A DNA stretch of 64,000 nt from Ferrimicrobium acidiphilum DSM 19497. GTDB lineage: Bacteria > Actinomycetota > Acidimicrobiia > Acidimicrobiales > Acidimicrobiaceae. Of this stretch, positions 53,627 to 63,284 are shown one piece after another (the first letter of the stretch is position 1; every line of letters begins with the position of its first letter). The notes below the pieces were generated by a model, which saw only the letters and a list, made by a program, of their open reading frames with translations, was not told where the DNA came from and searched no databases. The stretch is from positions 1 to 64,000 of the forward strand of contig NZ_JXUW01000012.1 of the NCBI RefSeq assembly GCF_000949255.1, read 5' to 3'. Made by a program: the position numbers and the translations under genes.

Positions 53627-56296
53627 CTAGCCGAGGGTGCTCGCCTCGCCCTCTTTCCCTAGTAGCTTCAGGAGCGCAGCCTCGCGTAGTGGTCGCGCAA
53701 GGTGAAATCCCTGGACCTCTGGAACGCCTAACTCGACCAGGACATCAAGGCACCCCTGATCGCCAACACCCTCGGCCACCACAGAGATCCCGAGCTCCGA
53801 GGCCAGAGCGGTGAGGCCGGCAACCAGCCCTCGATCACCACCAGAACCAAGATCCTTGACGAACTGGCGATCGATTTTGACGATGTCAACCGGCATGATC
53901 TGCAGGTGTCGGAAGGATGAGGTCCCAACTCCGAAGTCGTCCAACGCGATCAGAAATCCCTCACTCTTTAGCCTTCGCATGATGCGGGCGATTCGGTCGA
54001 TCAAGAGATCGGAGAGCTCAGTCTCCGTGAGTTCGACGACGATCATGTCACGTGGTATCTCAAGCCGATCAGCTAGCTGGCAAAAGTCGCGAACCGTACG
54101 GCTCTCAGCGGCGTTGACACCGCTCAGGTTGATCGACATCCGCATCTGTCCACCAAGTCCGGCGGCTCTCCAACGCGAGAATCGAGTCATCGCCTCAGCA
54201 CGCACGAAGGCATCGAGCTGATCCATCAACCGGTATTGGAGGGCGAGCGACAGGAAGCGTCCAGGTAGCAGAAGGCCCTCTTTGGGGTGCTGCCATCGCA
54301 CCAACGCCTCCACCGCCGTGATTGCACGACTACGGGTATCAAACAGCGGCTGAAAGCGTAGCAGTAGACCTCCGCCTCGTTCATCGCCACGAAGCACGCG
54401 AACAAGATCGGGGCCAAGCTCGATCTCGACCGCATCGTGTGCGCCCCGATGGAGATGGAGCAGGTCCGGTCGGAGGCGCGAGAACTTATCCTGGTACATC
54501 GCCGAATCCGCCACCGACATCAGCTGATCCAAATCAATGGTGGCGGTAGTACCAGTCGCAACACCGACAGCTGCAGTCACCCGCAGCTCGATGCTGCCTA
54601 CCACCACCGGACTGAACGAGATCGCGGCAGCAAGCCGCTCCCCTACCTGGCGAATAACACGGGTCGAATCCATCCCGGTGACAAGGACAGCGAACTCATC
54701 GCCGCCGATCCTGCCGATAACGTCGAGAGGGCGCATGCTTGTACGAATACGATTAGCCACCTCGCTCAACACCCGATCACCGATGGCGTGTCCAAACTGA
54801 TCGTTCACAATCTTCAAGCCGTCAACATCTATGAAGAGCAGACCAACAAGCTTGTCATCATCGGACTCGAAACACTCACCAGCGAGTTCAAAAAAACCGG
54901 CCCGGTTATTTAGTCCAGTCAGCGGATCTATATGCGCAAGCCGACGAACTCGTTGTCGCTCCACATTGCGTTCCTGGATATCCCTAACAGCTATGAGCGT
55001 GCCACTAGTGCCAGATGCTGGATCAACAAACTGTCGACGGTAAGACTCAGCAACAAACGTTGATCCATCAAGGCGCCGACGCTCCTCCTCAGCCACCGCT
55101 GCGCCTTGTTCAGATGTCGGCTGTGAATGCTCACTCTCGAACTGTGTAATCGGCTTGCCTCGCAACGAAGCGTTCCCCACACCGCCATGCAACAACGCGA
55201 ATGCACGGTTGTGAAGAGCGATCCTCTGCTCGCCGTCGATCAAAGCCACGCCGTCAACCATCAGGTCGAGCACCTCTGCCGCCAGCTCTGATCGCTCCTG
55301 ACCGGCAGCCACAAAACTGAGCGTCTGCCGTTGGGCGACGATGGCTCCAGCAAATCGGGCAAGCTCGCTAGCGGTTTGCAGGTCACGCGCTGAAAATCTG
55401 TAAGGCTGTGGGCTGAACAACGCTATCAGTGCAGTTAATGATCTGGTGGTGTCAAATACCGGGACAACCACTGCTGAGTCATTCTCGGTCTCCCCACGGA
55501 CTGAGTTGATGGCACTGGTGTTGGTAGTCGAGCGATCAGCCAAGGATCCTATCAGTACTGACTCGCCGCTACTAGCGACCCAGGATAGTAGCCCAGAGCT
55601 CCTGTCAATCGTATCCCCAGGTTGTCGCATCGTTTCACCGACGGCTGCCGCCACCCAGATAGCATTCGGACGTACCTCCAAGACAAGCGCACTGTGAGCG
55701 CCGGTAAGGAGACGAGCCTCCCTTGCTATCTTCAGCCACGGCACTGTGGTATCGCTCACACTCAGCAAACCCTCCAACAGCCGCTGGTTGGTACGGACTC
55801 GCCGACTAAGCCATCGCCTCGATCGTTCCTGAAGAAAACTCTCACTCGCCACCCGAACCGCAGGAGCTACCTTCTCTAGTAGTAGATATTCATCGTGATG
55901 GAGGTGATCGATATCGATGATCCCGAGCAACAGAGTTGCATCGAGGCGCAGCAGCGTCAGCGATGTTCCACGGACGCGATGTTCCCAGTCTCCCAGCGCT
56001 CGCACACCGTGGCCCGAGGGTTCGAGCCCGACATAGTCGACAAAATCCTTACTCAGTTCAGGGAGAAGTAGCCTCAGCCGACCAAAAGCCGGCTCGACCT
56101 CGAACACTGCGAGCGGCGACTCGAACCGATCCCCCAGCAGTTGAAGTAGGGTCACAAGCACGGCTCTTGAGCCGAGATCATCTGCGAGAATGTGTGATAC
56201 CTGCGCCAACAGCGCCGAATTCGGCGACTTGTTAGAGGATGAGAGACTCGAAGAGGTGGCGCCAACGGCGTTAGAGCGATTGGCGTCTGCGGTCAC
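53627..56296 (-). CDS. GAF-PAS-GGDEF-EAL cyclic-di-GMP enzyme
   Basis: 889 residues: N-terminal region and GAF-like domain (about 175-325), PAS (335-445), GGDEF (455-605) and EAL (635-880). The diguanylate-cyclase site GGDEF (531-535) is intact and preceded by the inhibitory I-site RPLD (522-525) at the correct spacing. The phosphodiesterase site keeps EAL (663-665), VVELTETE (Glu755), ALDDFGVG (786-789), DIVKIDRQF (Lys807) and AEGV (Glu842). Both activities are therefore possible. No transmembrane segment. Its start overlaps an 86-residue ORF by 4 nt and its end is 9 nt from trpD. Confidence 0.93.
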   Translation of the reverse strand: MTADANRSNAVGATSSSLSSSNKSPNSALLAQVSHILADDLGSRAVLVTLLQLLGDRFESPLAVFEVEPAFGRLRLLLPELSKDFVDYVGLEPSGHGVRALGDWEHRVRGTSLTLLRLDATLLLGIIDIDHLHHDEYLLLEKVAPAVRVASESFLQERSRRWLSRRVRTNQRLLEGLLSVSDTTVPWLKIAREARLLTGAHSALVLEVRPNAIWVAAAVGETMRQPGDTIDRSSGLLSWVASSGESVLIGSLADRSTTNTSAINSVRGETENDSAVVVPVFDTTRSLTALIALFSPQPYRFSARDLQTASELARFAGAIVAQRQTLSFVAAGQERSELAAEVLDLMVDGVALIDGEQRIALHNRAFALLHGGVGNASLRGKPITQFESEHSQPTSEQGAAVAEEERRRLDGSTFVAESYRRQFVDPASGTSGTLIAVRDIQERNVERQRVRRLAHIDPLTGLNNRAGFFELAGECFESDDDKLVGLLFIDVDGLKIVNDQFGHAIGDRVLSEVANRIRTSMRPLDVIGRIGGDEFAVLVTGMDSTRVIRQVGERLAAAISFSPVVVGSIELRVTAAVGVATGTTATIDLDQLMSVADSAMYQDKFSRLRPDLLHLHRGAHDAVEIELGPDLVRVLRGDERGGGLLLRFQPLFDTRSRAITAVEALVRWQHPKEGLLLPGRFLSLALQYRLMDQLDAFVRAEAMTRFSRWRAAGLGGQMRMSINLSGVNAAESRTVRDFCQLADRLEIPRDMIVVELTETELSDLLIDRIARIMRRLKSEGFLIALDDFGVGTSSFRHLQIMPVDIVKIDRQFVKDLGSGGDRGLVAGLTALASELGISVVAEGVGDQGCLDVLVELGVPEVQGFHLARPLREAALLKLLGKEGEASTLG

Positions 56297-56553
56297 TGCA
56301 GCCGCATCCGTTCAGCCGAAGCCGGCGTCAGTGGCGCTAGACCCTGCTCACTAGTTACCGCCTCATTAGAAAAGAGACCAGGAAAAAGAAGACCAGGAAA
56401 AAGAAGACGGGCCGAAAAGAAACGCGAAGCCGTGCCCGCTAATATCGGCTCAATTACGAGCGTTGAGGATGAGTAATCGTTCCGTGCAGGGCCAACACGC
56501 AAGGATGTCGCAGCCGAAACATCCTCTGACCCAACCCTCAATAACATGCTCAT
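56293..56553 (-). CDS. Small ORF ahead of the GGDEF-EAL gene
   Basis: 86 residues, ending with an ATGA overlap at the GGDEF-EAL start. It contains FFSARLLFPGLLFPGLFSNE, in which LFPGL is repeated because of a 15-bp tandem duplication at 56376-56405. One short hydrophobic segment, no recognisable family. The coupling supports a real gene, but it may also serve only as a leader ORF. Confidence 0.45.
   Translation of the reverse strand: MSMLLRVGSEDVSAATSLRVGPARNDYSSSTLVIEPILAGTASRFFSARLLFPGLLFPGLFSNEAVTSEQGLAPLTPASAERMRLQ
56376..56405. repeat. Perfect 15-bp tandem duplication inside the small ORF
   Basis: GACCAGGAAAAAGAA occurs twice (56376-56390, 56391-56405) and is a whole number of codons, giving LFPGL LFPGL on the minus strand. 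Confidence 0.95.
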
Positions 56554-56639
56554 TGCCTCACACTCATTAGATATATCTCATCAGATACGGGAATTAAGAA
56601 ATCAAACGTTGATCCGATACTAGCAATGAATACCAGCGT

Positions 56640-59087
56640 ATGTGTGCAATCAATCGGGATTCGTCCGAGAAATCCTCAACATATGTTGAACAAGAAATGG
56701 TCGCAGCTAGCCAAGACGGGCCGACGGTGTTATTGCTAGACTGTGGTCGCGGTCCACGACCCGAGGAGAGATCATCGATGCATGCGAAGGTGAAGCCAGG
56801 AGCGCTCGACCCTAGCGTCATCTTCCGGGAGATCTCGACCATCATCGCCTCCAACGATCCGTACGAACAGCGGATTCGCGGAGTGCGAGAGTTGACCGAC
56901 CAATGCTTTGATGGTGCCGAGCTCATCGCTGGCGTTCATTGCCCAGACACCGCTGGTCTTGTTCAGCTGGCCTGCAACCATCGTCGCGGCTATCAGCTCG
57001 TCGCCGAGCAGCGCTATTGCCCCACCCTTGATGAAACTCATATCAAGCTAGCCAAAGCACTAGTTGATGCCTTTGCACTCCTGATGCATCGGTTTATGTC
57101 CAAGCAAAATCAAGAAGGGGCGATCCTAGAGGTTCGAGCGACGAACCAGATGATCATCGCGTTGCTTGGACTTGAACCAAGCTCGACTGACTGGCAAGAG
57201 ATTACCGAAGGAATCATAGGAGGTCTCTTCGAGGCAACGGTGCACGTCTTTTCGCTGACAGCATCGTCCACAAACGCGCCGATCACCGCCTGGGCGATCA
57301 GAGTAGCACAATCGCTTTATTTCGCTGATCTGTTGGACCACGGTGTCACTATCCTCGATGGAGATGAGCCCATCCGTTCAGTGATTGCAGCCATCAATCC
57401 AACATCTGGTTACGGCATCACCGTTAGCTCCACAAGCGCCCGTGATTTCAATCCGGCATCTCTAGCGGTAGTCGAAGACTGCCTCCGTATCTATGTCATC
57501 GGCATCGAGCTCATCGAACACGCACGAAGTCGACCAAACGAGAGCTCGCTCCTCACCTCGATCCTGTCCAGTATCGACATAGGGATACTCGGTATCGCCG
57601 AAGGGGGGAAGATACTGTTCGCAAACCGTCAAGCAGGCGAACTCCTGGGGTATACCCCAGGCGAGTTGGTGCGAACGAACTCCAACTCCATTGTTGCTCA
57701 GTTTGAGGAGTACTTCGCTATAGTCGGTGGCTCACATACACCATGGCTTACCACCAACACCCTACTTCGCAAGCCAAGCGGCAAGCCACAACCAGCATCA
57801 CTATCGGTGCGTCGCATCGAACCAGACCAGAGTGTCGACTACCGCTACCTCGTCAGCCTTGTTGACACGACACGATCACACTTCGAGCTCGAAGAGTGGC
57901 GATGGCACGCCAACCACGACCCACTGACCGGCATCCTAAACCGCAATGGCCTGGCGAATGAACTGAGACGTCTAAACAACGGTCCAGTCATGGTTCTCTT
58001 CTTAGATATCAACCGCATCAAGATTATCAACGACCTCCTCGGTCATCGCGGCGGCGATCGGGTGATCACCAGCGTTGCCCAGCGGCTGGTCGCAGCCACG
58101 AAGCCAAACGACATCGTCGCAAGGGTCGGTGGTGATGAGTTCGTCGTCGTTGGCTCCGTGGGTGAGAACTTTCGCGGCCTAAAACGGGTTGCGCAACGCA
58201 TCGTCAACAGCGTCATCACCCAGCCGATCGATGTCGGGGATCGCCAGCTCGCGGTCTCGATCTCCATGGGTGCAGCACTCGAGACCCTCCATGGAAGCAT
58301 CGATGCCCTTCTCGGGAGGGCAGATCACGCTATGTACGAGGCGAAACAAGCGGGACAAAACCTTCACGTCGCGCGTGGCGACGAGGATATCTTCGCCAAC
58401 GACTCTCAACTCGCTGACCCCAATCTTTTCGACTTTCTTAGGGCACGAGATACCGACCAAGTGATAGCTGAGGAGTACGCCTGGGAACGTATCTCCGACC
58501 AGAGCCGCGGGGGAGTCGACCTCTCGCTAGCTTGGCGGGAGCCAATTCTTGAGACCCCTCGTGACTATGCGATGCGCAACCACCTTCGCGACGAGTACAA
58601 CTGGTTGCTCCTCCATCATCTCCTGCGCCGACAGTCGATCGATGGACCCACTGGAATCTCCCCTCTCAAACCTGGCCCGCTCTTTGTCAGACGGTTAAAG
58701 ATCCTGAGCCGGGCTGGATATCTCAACCCAAGCAAGATACAGCTCGTATTTCGTTCCATCGAACTCAACTCCGATGAGTCGCTCGCAGAGGCTGGTGCGG
58801 TGGCACGAGAAGCCCAAAACCTCGGAATCTCGATAGCGCTACGTTGGTCCTCAGGAGAGGGCGGCGAGATTGCCCAAGTCGCCTATCTTCACCCCAACCA
58901 AGTTCAGGTAGACCTGACTGATTGGCTCGAGCGTCCGCCGTCTCCGAAACTAGCCAGTGGCCTAGCCGCCTTTTCTCATTCACTCGACATCCAAGTGGCC
59001 TTCATCCATCCCAATGGCAGGCTGCTCTCACTTCTAAAATCTCCGAGACTCCAAGAACTGATGCCAAACGCACTCGTGAGGCATTGA
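56640..59087 (+). CDS. PAS-GGDEF protein with a degenerate EAL domain
   Basis: 815 residues from ATG 56640 (ATGs at 56697 and 56778 are alternatives). N-terminal 300 residues: two sensor-like regions of unknown type. PAS at about 303-410 (IGILGIAEGGKILFANRQAG), GGDEF at 425-575 with GGDEF intact at 497-501, but the I-site is KPND instead of RxxD. The last 200 residues have the EAL fold outline, with LAWREPI for the EAL segment, LVFRSIELN for ELTE, ALRWSSG for DDFG and VQVDLTDW for the K-I-D strand; every catalytic acid is lost. So likely an active cyclase with a non-catalytic EAL used for binding. Divergent from the GGDEF-EAL gene. Confidence 0.88.
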   Translation: MCAINRDSSEKSSTYVEQEMVAASQDGPTVLLLDCGRGPRPEERSSMHAKVKPGALDPSVIFREISTIIASNDPYEQRIRGVRELTDQCFDGAELIAGVHCPDTAGLVQLACNHRRGYQLVAEQRYCPTLDETHIKLAKALVDAFALLMHRFMSKQNQEGAILEVRATNQMIIALLGLEPSSTDWQEITEGIIGGLFEATVHVFSLTASSTNAPITAWAIRVAQSLYFADLLDHGVTILDGDEPIRSVIAAINPTSGYGITVSSTSARDFNPASLAVVEDCLRIYVIGIELIEHARSRPNESSLLTSILSSIDIGILGIAEGGKILFANRQAGELLGYTPGELVRTNSNSIVAQFEEYFAIVGGSHTPWLTTNTLLRKPSGKPQPASLSVRRIEPDQSVDYRYLVSLVDTTRSHFELEEWRWHANHDPLTGILNRNGLANELRRLNNGPVMVLFLDINRIKIINDLLGHRGGDRVITSVAQRLVAATKPNDIVARVGGDEFVVVGSVGENFRGLKRVAQRIVNSVITQPIDVGDRQLAVSISMGAALETLHGSIDALLGRADHAMYEAKQAGQNLHVARGDEDIFANDSQLADPNLFDFLRARDTDQVIAEEYAWERISDQSRGGVDLSLAWREPILETPRDYAMRNHLRDEYNWLLLHHLLRRQSIDGPTGISPLKPGPLFVRRLKILSRAGYLNPSKIQLVFRSIELNSDESLAEAGAVAREAQNLGISIALRWSSGEGGEIAQVAYLHPNQVQVDLTDWLERPPSPKLASGLAAFSHSLDIQVAFIHPNGRLLSLLKSPRLQELMPNALVRH

Positions 59088-59599
59088 GTTCGTCAGTTGA
59101 CGGCCACTGATCTCGGGCTCTCGCATCTTGTCATACTGCCGTGCTCTATTGCACCATCGCCGGTTCACAGCTGATAGTCCACGCTCTTTCGCGCTAACCG
59201 ATCCCCAGCTGAAGCTCCGCGACAGCCACTCACACCAGCCCATCTGACAAGATGAGCTGGTTGTCCGCCAGCATCCATACTCACACCGATGAGATCGAAC
59301 GAGAATGGCTAGCGTCTCGACCATTGAGATCGCAGCGCCAAATAATGCCCAGGATAGGTGATAAGACGGCATCAAAGCAGGCAGCGCGATCGGGGTAGAT
59401 CGTAGAACCAGCCCGGTGGAGGTTAAAGGCATCGTACTCGTGTTAGAAAAGCAGGGAGGCTGACGCTTACCACCCCTCTATCACAGTCGTTCCAGGCTGG
59501 AGGTAGTAGTGCGCTAGCCTGCAGCTCATCGGAGTGTCACTAGGGCGTGGCGCTCTTTCGCACCGAAGTCATGAAAGACACGCCGCTATGGCCGAAATG
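59088..59599. other. 510-bp gap between convergent GGDEF and acyl-CoA dehydrogenase genes
   Basis: No gene recognised and no strong hairpin found by eye; frames on the minus strand look non-coding. Confidence 0.4.
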
Positions 59600-60775
59600 T
59601 CAATCCCACCAAAGGTCTCCCTTTAGTACCCCTTGCCCGATGAGGCCAAGCTGGACCTGGGTCGTCCCCTCGACGATCGTCAACTGTTTGGCGTCGCGAT
59701 AGTACATCTCCGTGGGATGATCTTGCATGTAACCAGCGGCTCCGAGTAGCTGCACCGCAAGCGATGAGGCACGAACCGCCATCTCGGTGGCGTAGTACTT
59801 TGACATCGACAGGAAGGGGACAAACTCGCGAGTGAACTCACCGCGATCAGCCATCCATGCAGCTCTATAGGTCAAAAGACGAGCTGCCTCTATCTCGGTA
59901 GCCATCTTGGCGATCTCCCACTGGATGCCCTGGAAATCAGCGATCGTATGACCAAAGGCAGCTCGCTCCTTCACATAGTTGACAGCATACATGAGCGCAC
60001 CCTCAGCGAGTCCGAGGCCGCGTGCGGCGACTATCGGTCTCATCGAATTCAACCCGAGCATCGCGAGTCGAAATCCGCCGACCTCGCCTATCACATTCTC
60101 AGCCGGCACGTGCACCGACTCAAGCAGTAGCTCCCCGGTATCGACTCCCTTTACACCCATCTTCTTGTCGACTCGCGGCACCGATACACCTTCGGAGCTG
60201 CGGTCAACGATGAAGGCGGTGATCGAGTCATGACGGCGAGAGCTTGGATCACCGGTCTTGGCAAAGACGGTGTACCAATCGGCCTGAGCAACCCCAGATA
60301 TCCACACCTTGGAACCGGAGAGAATCCACCCTCCCTCGACATCTGGATCAGGGACGGCAGCGGTACGCATACCAGCGACATCGGAGCCAGCGCCAACCTC
60401 TGAGAGTCCAAAGGAGGCTCGCTGTTCGCCACGAGCGATACCAGGAAGATAGCGCTCCTTTTGCTCCTCCGATCCTGCGATCATCACCGGCCCCGTAGGA
60501 AGTCGAGATAGCAGCAACATCAAGGCTGCTGTGTTGGAGTACTTCGCCACCTCTTCGATCGCGATCGTCAGTCCGAGGATGCCCGCTCCGGAGCCCTCGT
60601 AACGCTCGGGTATGCAGAGACCGAACAGGCCAGTGGTGCCAAAGAGTTCAAACAGATCCTGAGGGTACTCTCCAGTGAGATCGATCTCTCTTGCCCTTGG
60701 GGCTACTTTTTCTTTTGCAAGCCTGCGCACCGTATCGCGGAGCTGGGCGAGATCCTCATCGAACTCGAACTCCAT
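59600..60775 (-). CDS. Acyl-CoA dehydrogenase
   Basis: 391 residues, standard length. FAD enzyme of fatty-acid or branched-chain acyl-CoA oxidation. FAD/substrate motifs FGLSEVGAGSDVAG and KVWISGVAQADWYTVFAKT, and the C-terminal block QLLGAAGYMQDHPTEMYYRD followed by KQLTIVEGTTQVQ, in which the Glu is the catalytic base of short-chain-type enzymes. Exact chain length cannot be told. It follows the DUF3501 gene by 70 nt on the same strand and may end that operon. Confidence 0.92.
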   Translation of the reverse strand: MEFEFDEDLAQLRDTVRRLAKEKVAPRAREIDLTGEYPQDLFELFGTTGLFGLCIPERYEGSGAGILGLTIAIEEVAKYSNTAALMLLLSRLPTGPVMIAGSEEQKERYLPGIARGEQRASFGLSEVGAGSDVAGMRTAAVPDPDVEGGWILSGSKVWISGVAQADWYTVFAKTGDPSSRRHDSITAFIVDRSSEGVSVPRVDKKMGVKGVDTGELLLESVHVPAENVIGEVGGFRLAMLGLNSMRPIVAARGLGLAEGALMYAVNYVKERAAFGHTIADFQGIQWEIAKMATEIEAARLLTYRAAWMADRGEFTREFVPFLSMSKYYATEMAVRASSLAVQLLGAAGYMQDHPTEMYYRDAKQLTIVEGTTQVQLGLIGQGVLKGDLWWD

Positions 60776-60845
60776 CGAGCACCTCCCTTACCTTGTGGTT
60801 CACAACGCCAGACATCGTGAACCCTCAGACAATCTGATCGACTGC

Positions 60846-61436
60846 CTAGCCTATTTGCCAGTCGGTCATAAGCGACCACTTCAGCTCTCTGTCAAAGCTG
60901 GTGTCGGCTTCGTAGGCGCTGTGGCGCACACGGAGGTGCACGTCACCCTCGAGGAAGGATGATGCCGCCTCAGCTGGAAGCTGAAAACGGAGATAATGCA
61001 CCGAAGCGGTGATGTCGGAACGTGAGAGCTGCTCCGCATGGGAGGCATCTACTATTCCAGGTACAACAACCTCTCCAACGCTCAACTCTAGCGATCGCTC
61101 CAAGCCAGCCAGCTTGGGCAGCCACTCCTCCAACTCCGCCTTCGAGGTGAGCTCGACAAACAGGGTAGCTACCAGCTCATTGTGATCTGGGATCAGCTCG
61201 TTATAGACATCAAGCTCCGCTTGAATATCCTGATCGCGCATCATCCGCTCTGCTCGTGCCATCTCTTGCACCTGGAAGAGCATCGTAGTCTTATTCTCGA
61301 ACACGATCGAGAGTATCGGGCCAAGCGCCACCCGGCGCACTCGTTTCAGGTCAATTACCTCTTGGCGCAGCTCGCTACGCACCTTCTCGTAGGCACGCAG
61401 GTCCAAAATATCGTTCACAGTCAAGGTTCGCATCAT
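60846..61436 (-). CDS. DUF3501-family protein
   Basis: 196 residues. The sequence ELRQEVIDLKRVRRVALGPI, then SIVFENKTTMLFQVQEMARA and SASVHYLRF-like ASVHYLRFQL are the conserved blocks of DUF3501. The family has no known biochemical role but regularly sits beside rubrerythrin and an Fe-S heterodisulfide-reductase-like protein. Here its start overlaps the stop of that Fe-S gene by one nucleotide (TAATG) with an AAAGGA ribosome site inside the upstream gene, so the two are coupled. Confidence 0.85.
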   Translation of the reverse strand: MMRTLTVNDILDLRAYEKVRSELRQEVIDLKRVRRVALGPILSIVFENKTTMLFQVQEMARAERMMRDQDIQAELDVYNELIPDHNELVATLFVELTSKAELEEWLPKLAGLERSLELSVGEVVVPGIVDASHAEQLSRSDITASVHYLRFQLPAEAASSFLEGDVHLRVRHSAYEADTSFDRELKWSLMTDWQIG

Positions 61437-62743
61437 TAATTTCCTTTCAATGGCGGCTGAGTCTCTAGACCCATCAGCTTCCTTACCAACGAGATCGGGT
61501 GCTCGACACGGACACCAAGCGCTTCATCGATTGCGGTATTGGCAAGATGGCAATCACCAGCTATAGTCGTCGATCCCGTCTTGGCGATCTGATCAGCAAG
61601 AGCCGAAGACATCCGTAGAGACGAGGCGGCGTTCTCACTTCGATACCCCCAAGTACCGTCTATCCCAGAACACTTGGAGACGACACGAACCTTGACTCCA
61701 AGCTTCTTCAACAGGTCGCGTCCTTTGAGTCCTGTGTTCTGAGCCTGGGTGTGACAGGCAGCGTGAAAGACTACCTCCTCGTCGAGCTCTACTTTGCCAA
61801 GGGTCATCGAGCGATCCTTGCGCATCTGGTTGACGAGGTACTCACTCGGATCAAAGGTGTGTGCCGCCACCCGTTCTGCCTGTTCGCCAGGTACATAGAT
61901 CGGATAGTCGCGCTTGACCACGTAAGCACAGGTTGGCTGGGAGACGATGATGTCGCGTCCCTGTTGAACGACCTCATCAAGGCGTTCTAGATTTGCTCGC
62001 GCCTGACGCGTAAATTCGGCCACGTTGCCCTGGTGAAGCCATGGTGCACCACAGCACTTCACCCCCTCTGGCAACGAGCAGACGATGTCTTGGCTCTCGT
62101 AGACGGTGGTAACATCAGCACCAATCTGGGGTGCCATGTACTCGATAAAACAGGTTGGGAAGATAGAGACGCTCGCACGAGGCGAGGCGATGAATCGTGG
62201 AAGTCGATCCTTGAACCAGCGGGAGAAGCGAACCTTGCCATAGGAGGGAAGCAGCCGTTGGCTCGAGACTCCAGCCACCTTCTCAATGGCTCTGCGAATA
62301 CCAGTGTTCGGCCGTGAAACGATCGGGTTGACTACCGCCGACAGCGCCTGATTCAAGCTTCCGACCGCATCGGTATGCGCCAAGACCTGATCGGTTACTC
62401 GAGAGCGGATATCGCTCTGATGCTGAGTGGTGCGGACAGCCTTGGCCCGAAGCATCAACCTCGGAAAATCGAGAGCCCACTCATGTGGCGGAATGTAGGG
62501 ACACTTGACGTAACAGATCTTGCAACCGAAACAAGCATCGACGACAGCATCCTGTTCGGAGGGGGTTAGATCGGCATGTTGTTGGTCTTTGGAGTCGACG
62601 AAGTTAAACAGCATCGGGAAAGAGTCGCAGTAGTTGAAACACATCCGACAACCATGGCAGAGCTCGAAGACCCGCCCGAGCTCCTCTCGAAGGTCGCTCT
62701 CCTCGTAATACTTCGGGTCACTTGGATCATAGGTTGTGGTCAC
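61436..62743 (-). CDS. Fe-S oxidoreductase, GlpC/HdrD-like
   Basis: 435 residues. Two [4Fe-4S] ferredoxin clusters at the N-terminus (LCHGCRMCFNYCDSF at 28-42 and CFGCKICYVKCPY at about 71-83), then two CCG-type domains. The first is intact (VKCCGAPWLHQ); the second is altered to SKCSGIDGTWGY, so the non-cubane cluster seen in HdrB may be incomplete. Soluble or membrane-associated electron carrier of the GlpC class. Coupled to DUF3501, with rubrerythrin 750 bp upstream on the same strand; a role in peroxide reduction by that set is inferred. Confidence 0.85.
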   Translation of the reverse strand: MTTTYDPSDPKYYEESDLREELGRVFELCHGCRMCFNYCDSFPMLFNFVDSKDQQHADLTPSEQDAVVDACFGCKICYVKCPYIPPHEWALDFPRLMLRAKAVRTTQHQSDIRSRVTDQVLAHTDAVGSLNQALSAVVNPIVSRPNTGIRRAIEKVAGVSSQRLLPSYGKVRFSRWFKDRLPRFIASPRASVSIFPTCFIEYMAPQIGADVTTVYESQDIVCSLPEGVKCCGAPWLHQGNVAEFTRQARANLERLDEVVQQGRDIIVSQPTCAYVVKRDYPIYVPGEQAERVAAHTFDPSEYLVNQMRKDRSMTLGKVELDEEVVFHAACHTQAQNTGLKGRDLLKKLGVKVRVVSKCSGIDGTWGYRSENAASSLRMSSALADQIAKTGSTTIAGDCHLANTAIDEALGVRVEHPISLVRKLMGLETQPPLKGN

Positions 62744-62839
62744 TTATCGCTACCTCATTTCTACTGACTCAGTACCTCTACTAAATCATCTCCCTAGACG
62801 CTTTCGTTGTCACTTAATCTGGCAAAGACTGGACCTGGC

Positions 62840-62924
62840 ATCGTCTATCGACATCGTCTCGCAGTATCGTCTATCGACATCGTCTCGCAGTATCGTCTAT
62901 CGACATCGTCTCGCAGTATCGTCT
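62840..62924. repeat. 26-bp tandem repeat, three perfect copies plus 7 bp
   Basis: The unit starts ATCGTCTATCGACATCGTCT and ends CGCAGT; copies at 62840-62865, 62866-62891, 62892-62917, then a partial ATCGTCT. Within the unit ATCGTCT occurs twice, showing older internal duplication. No spacers, so not a CRISPR array. It lies about 100-180 bp upstream of the Fe-S gene start, in its promoter region. Confidence 0.97.
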
Positions 62925-63284
62925 TTCAGCGGCAACTAGATAATCTCACTCGCTCCATCACACCAGGGCTAGCCTTCAACGAGCTCTCCAGTGTCCGGTC
63001 TAGTTGAATCGCTCCGAAACACCGCTACCAGTCGGTCGAGCAAGACACTGTCTTGACACTCCCCTGATAGCGCTAGTTGGATCAAGGTCGGCAGATCACA
63101 CCCAATATCTCGGACCTGCTGAGCCCGGATCCAAGCCTTCTGTCAATCTAAGCCTCGTCTAAAGCCAAGCCGTGTGCTAGCACGATGTCCAACCAAGACC
63201 GAGGTAACGACGGCGATTAACGCTCCCAAGCAGCCAGAGGATAACCAGCAATCAGTATTGGCCAACAAACTGTTTGAGTCGAGC

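Noticed and set aside
56010-56030. GGGTTCGAGCCC as a tRNA T-arm
   Set aside because: It lies inside the GGDEF-EAL coding sequence and no cloverleaf can be formed around it; no tRNA was found anywhere in the window.
62840-62924. Possible CRISPR array
   Set aside because: The 26-bp units are directly adjacent with no spacers and no cas gene is present, so it is a plain tandem repeat.
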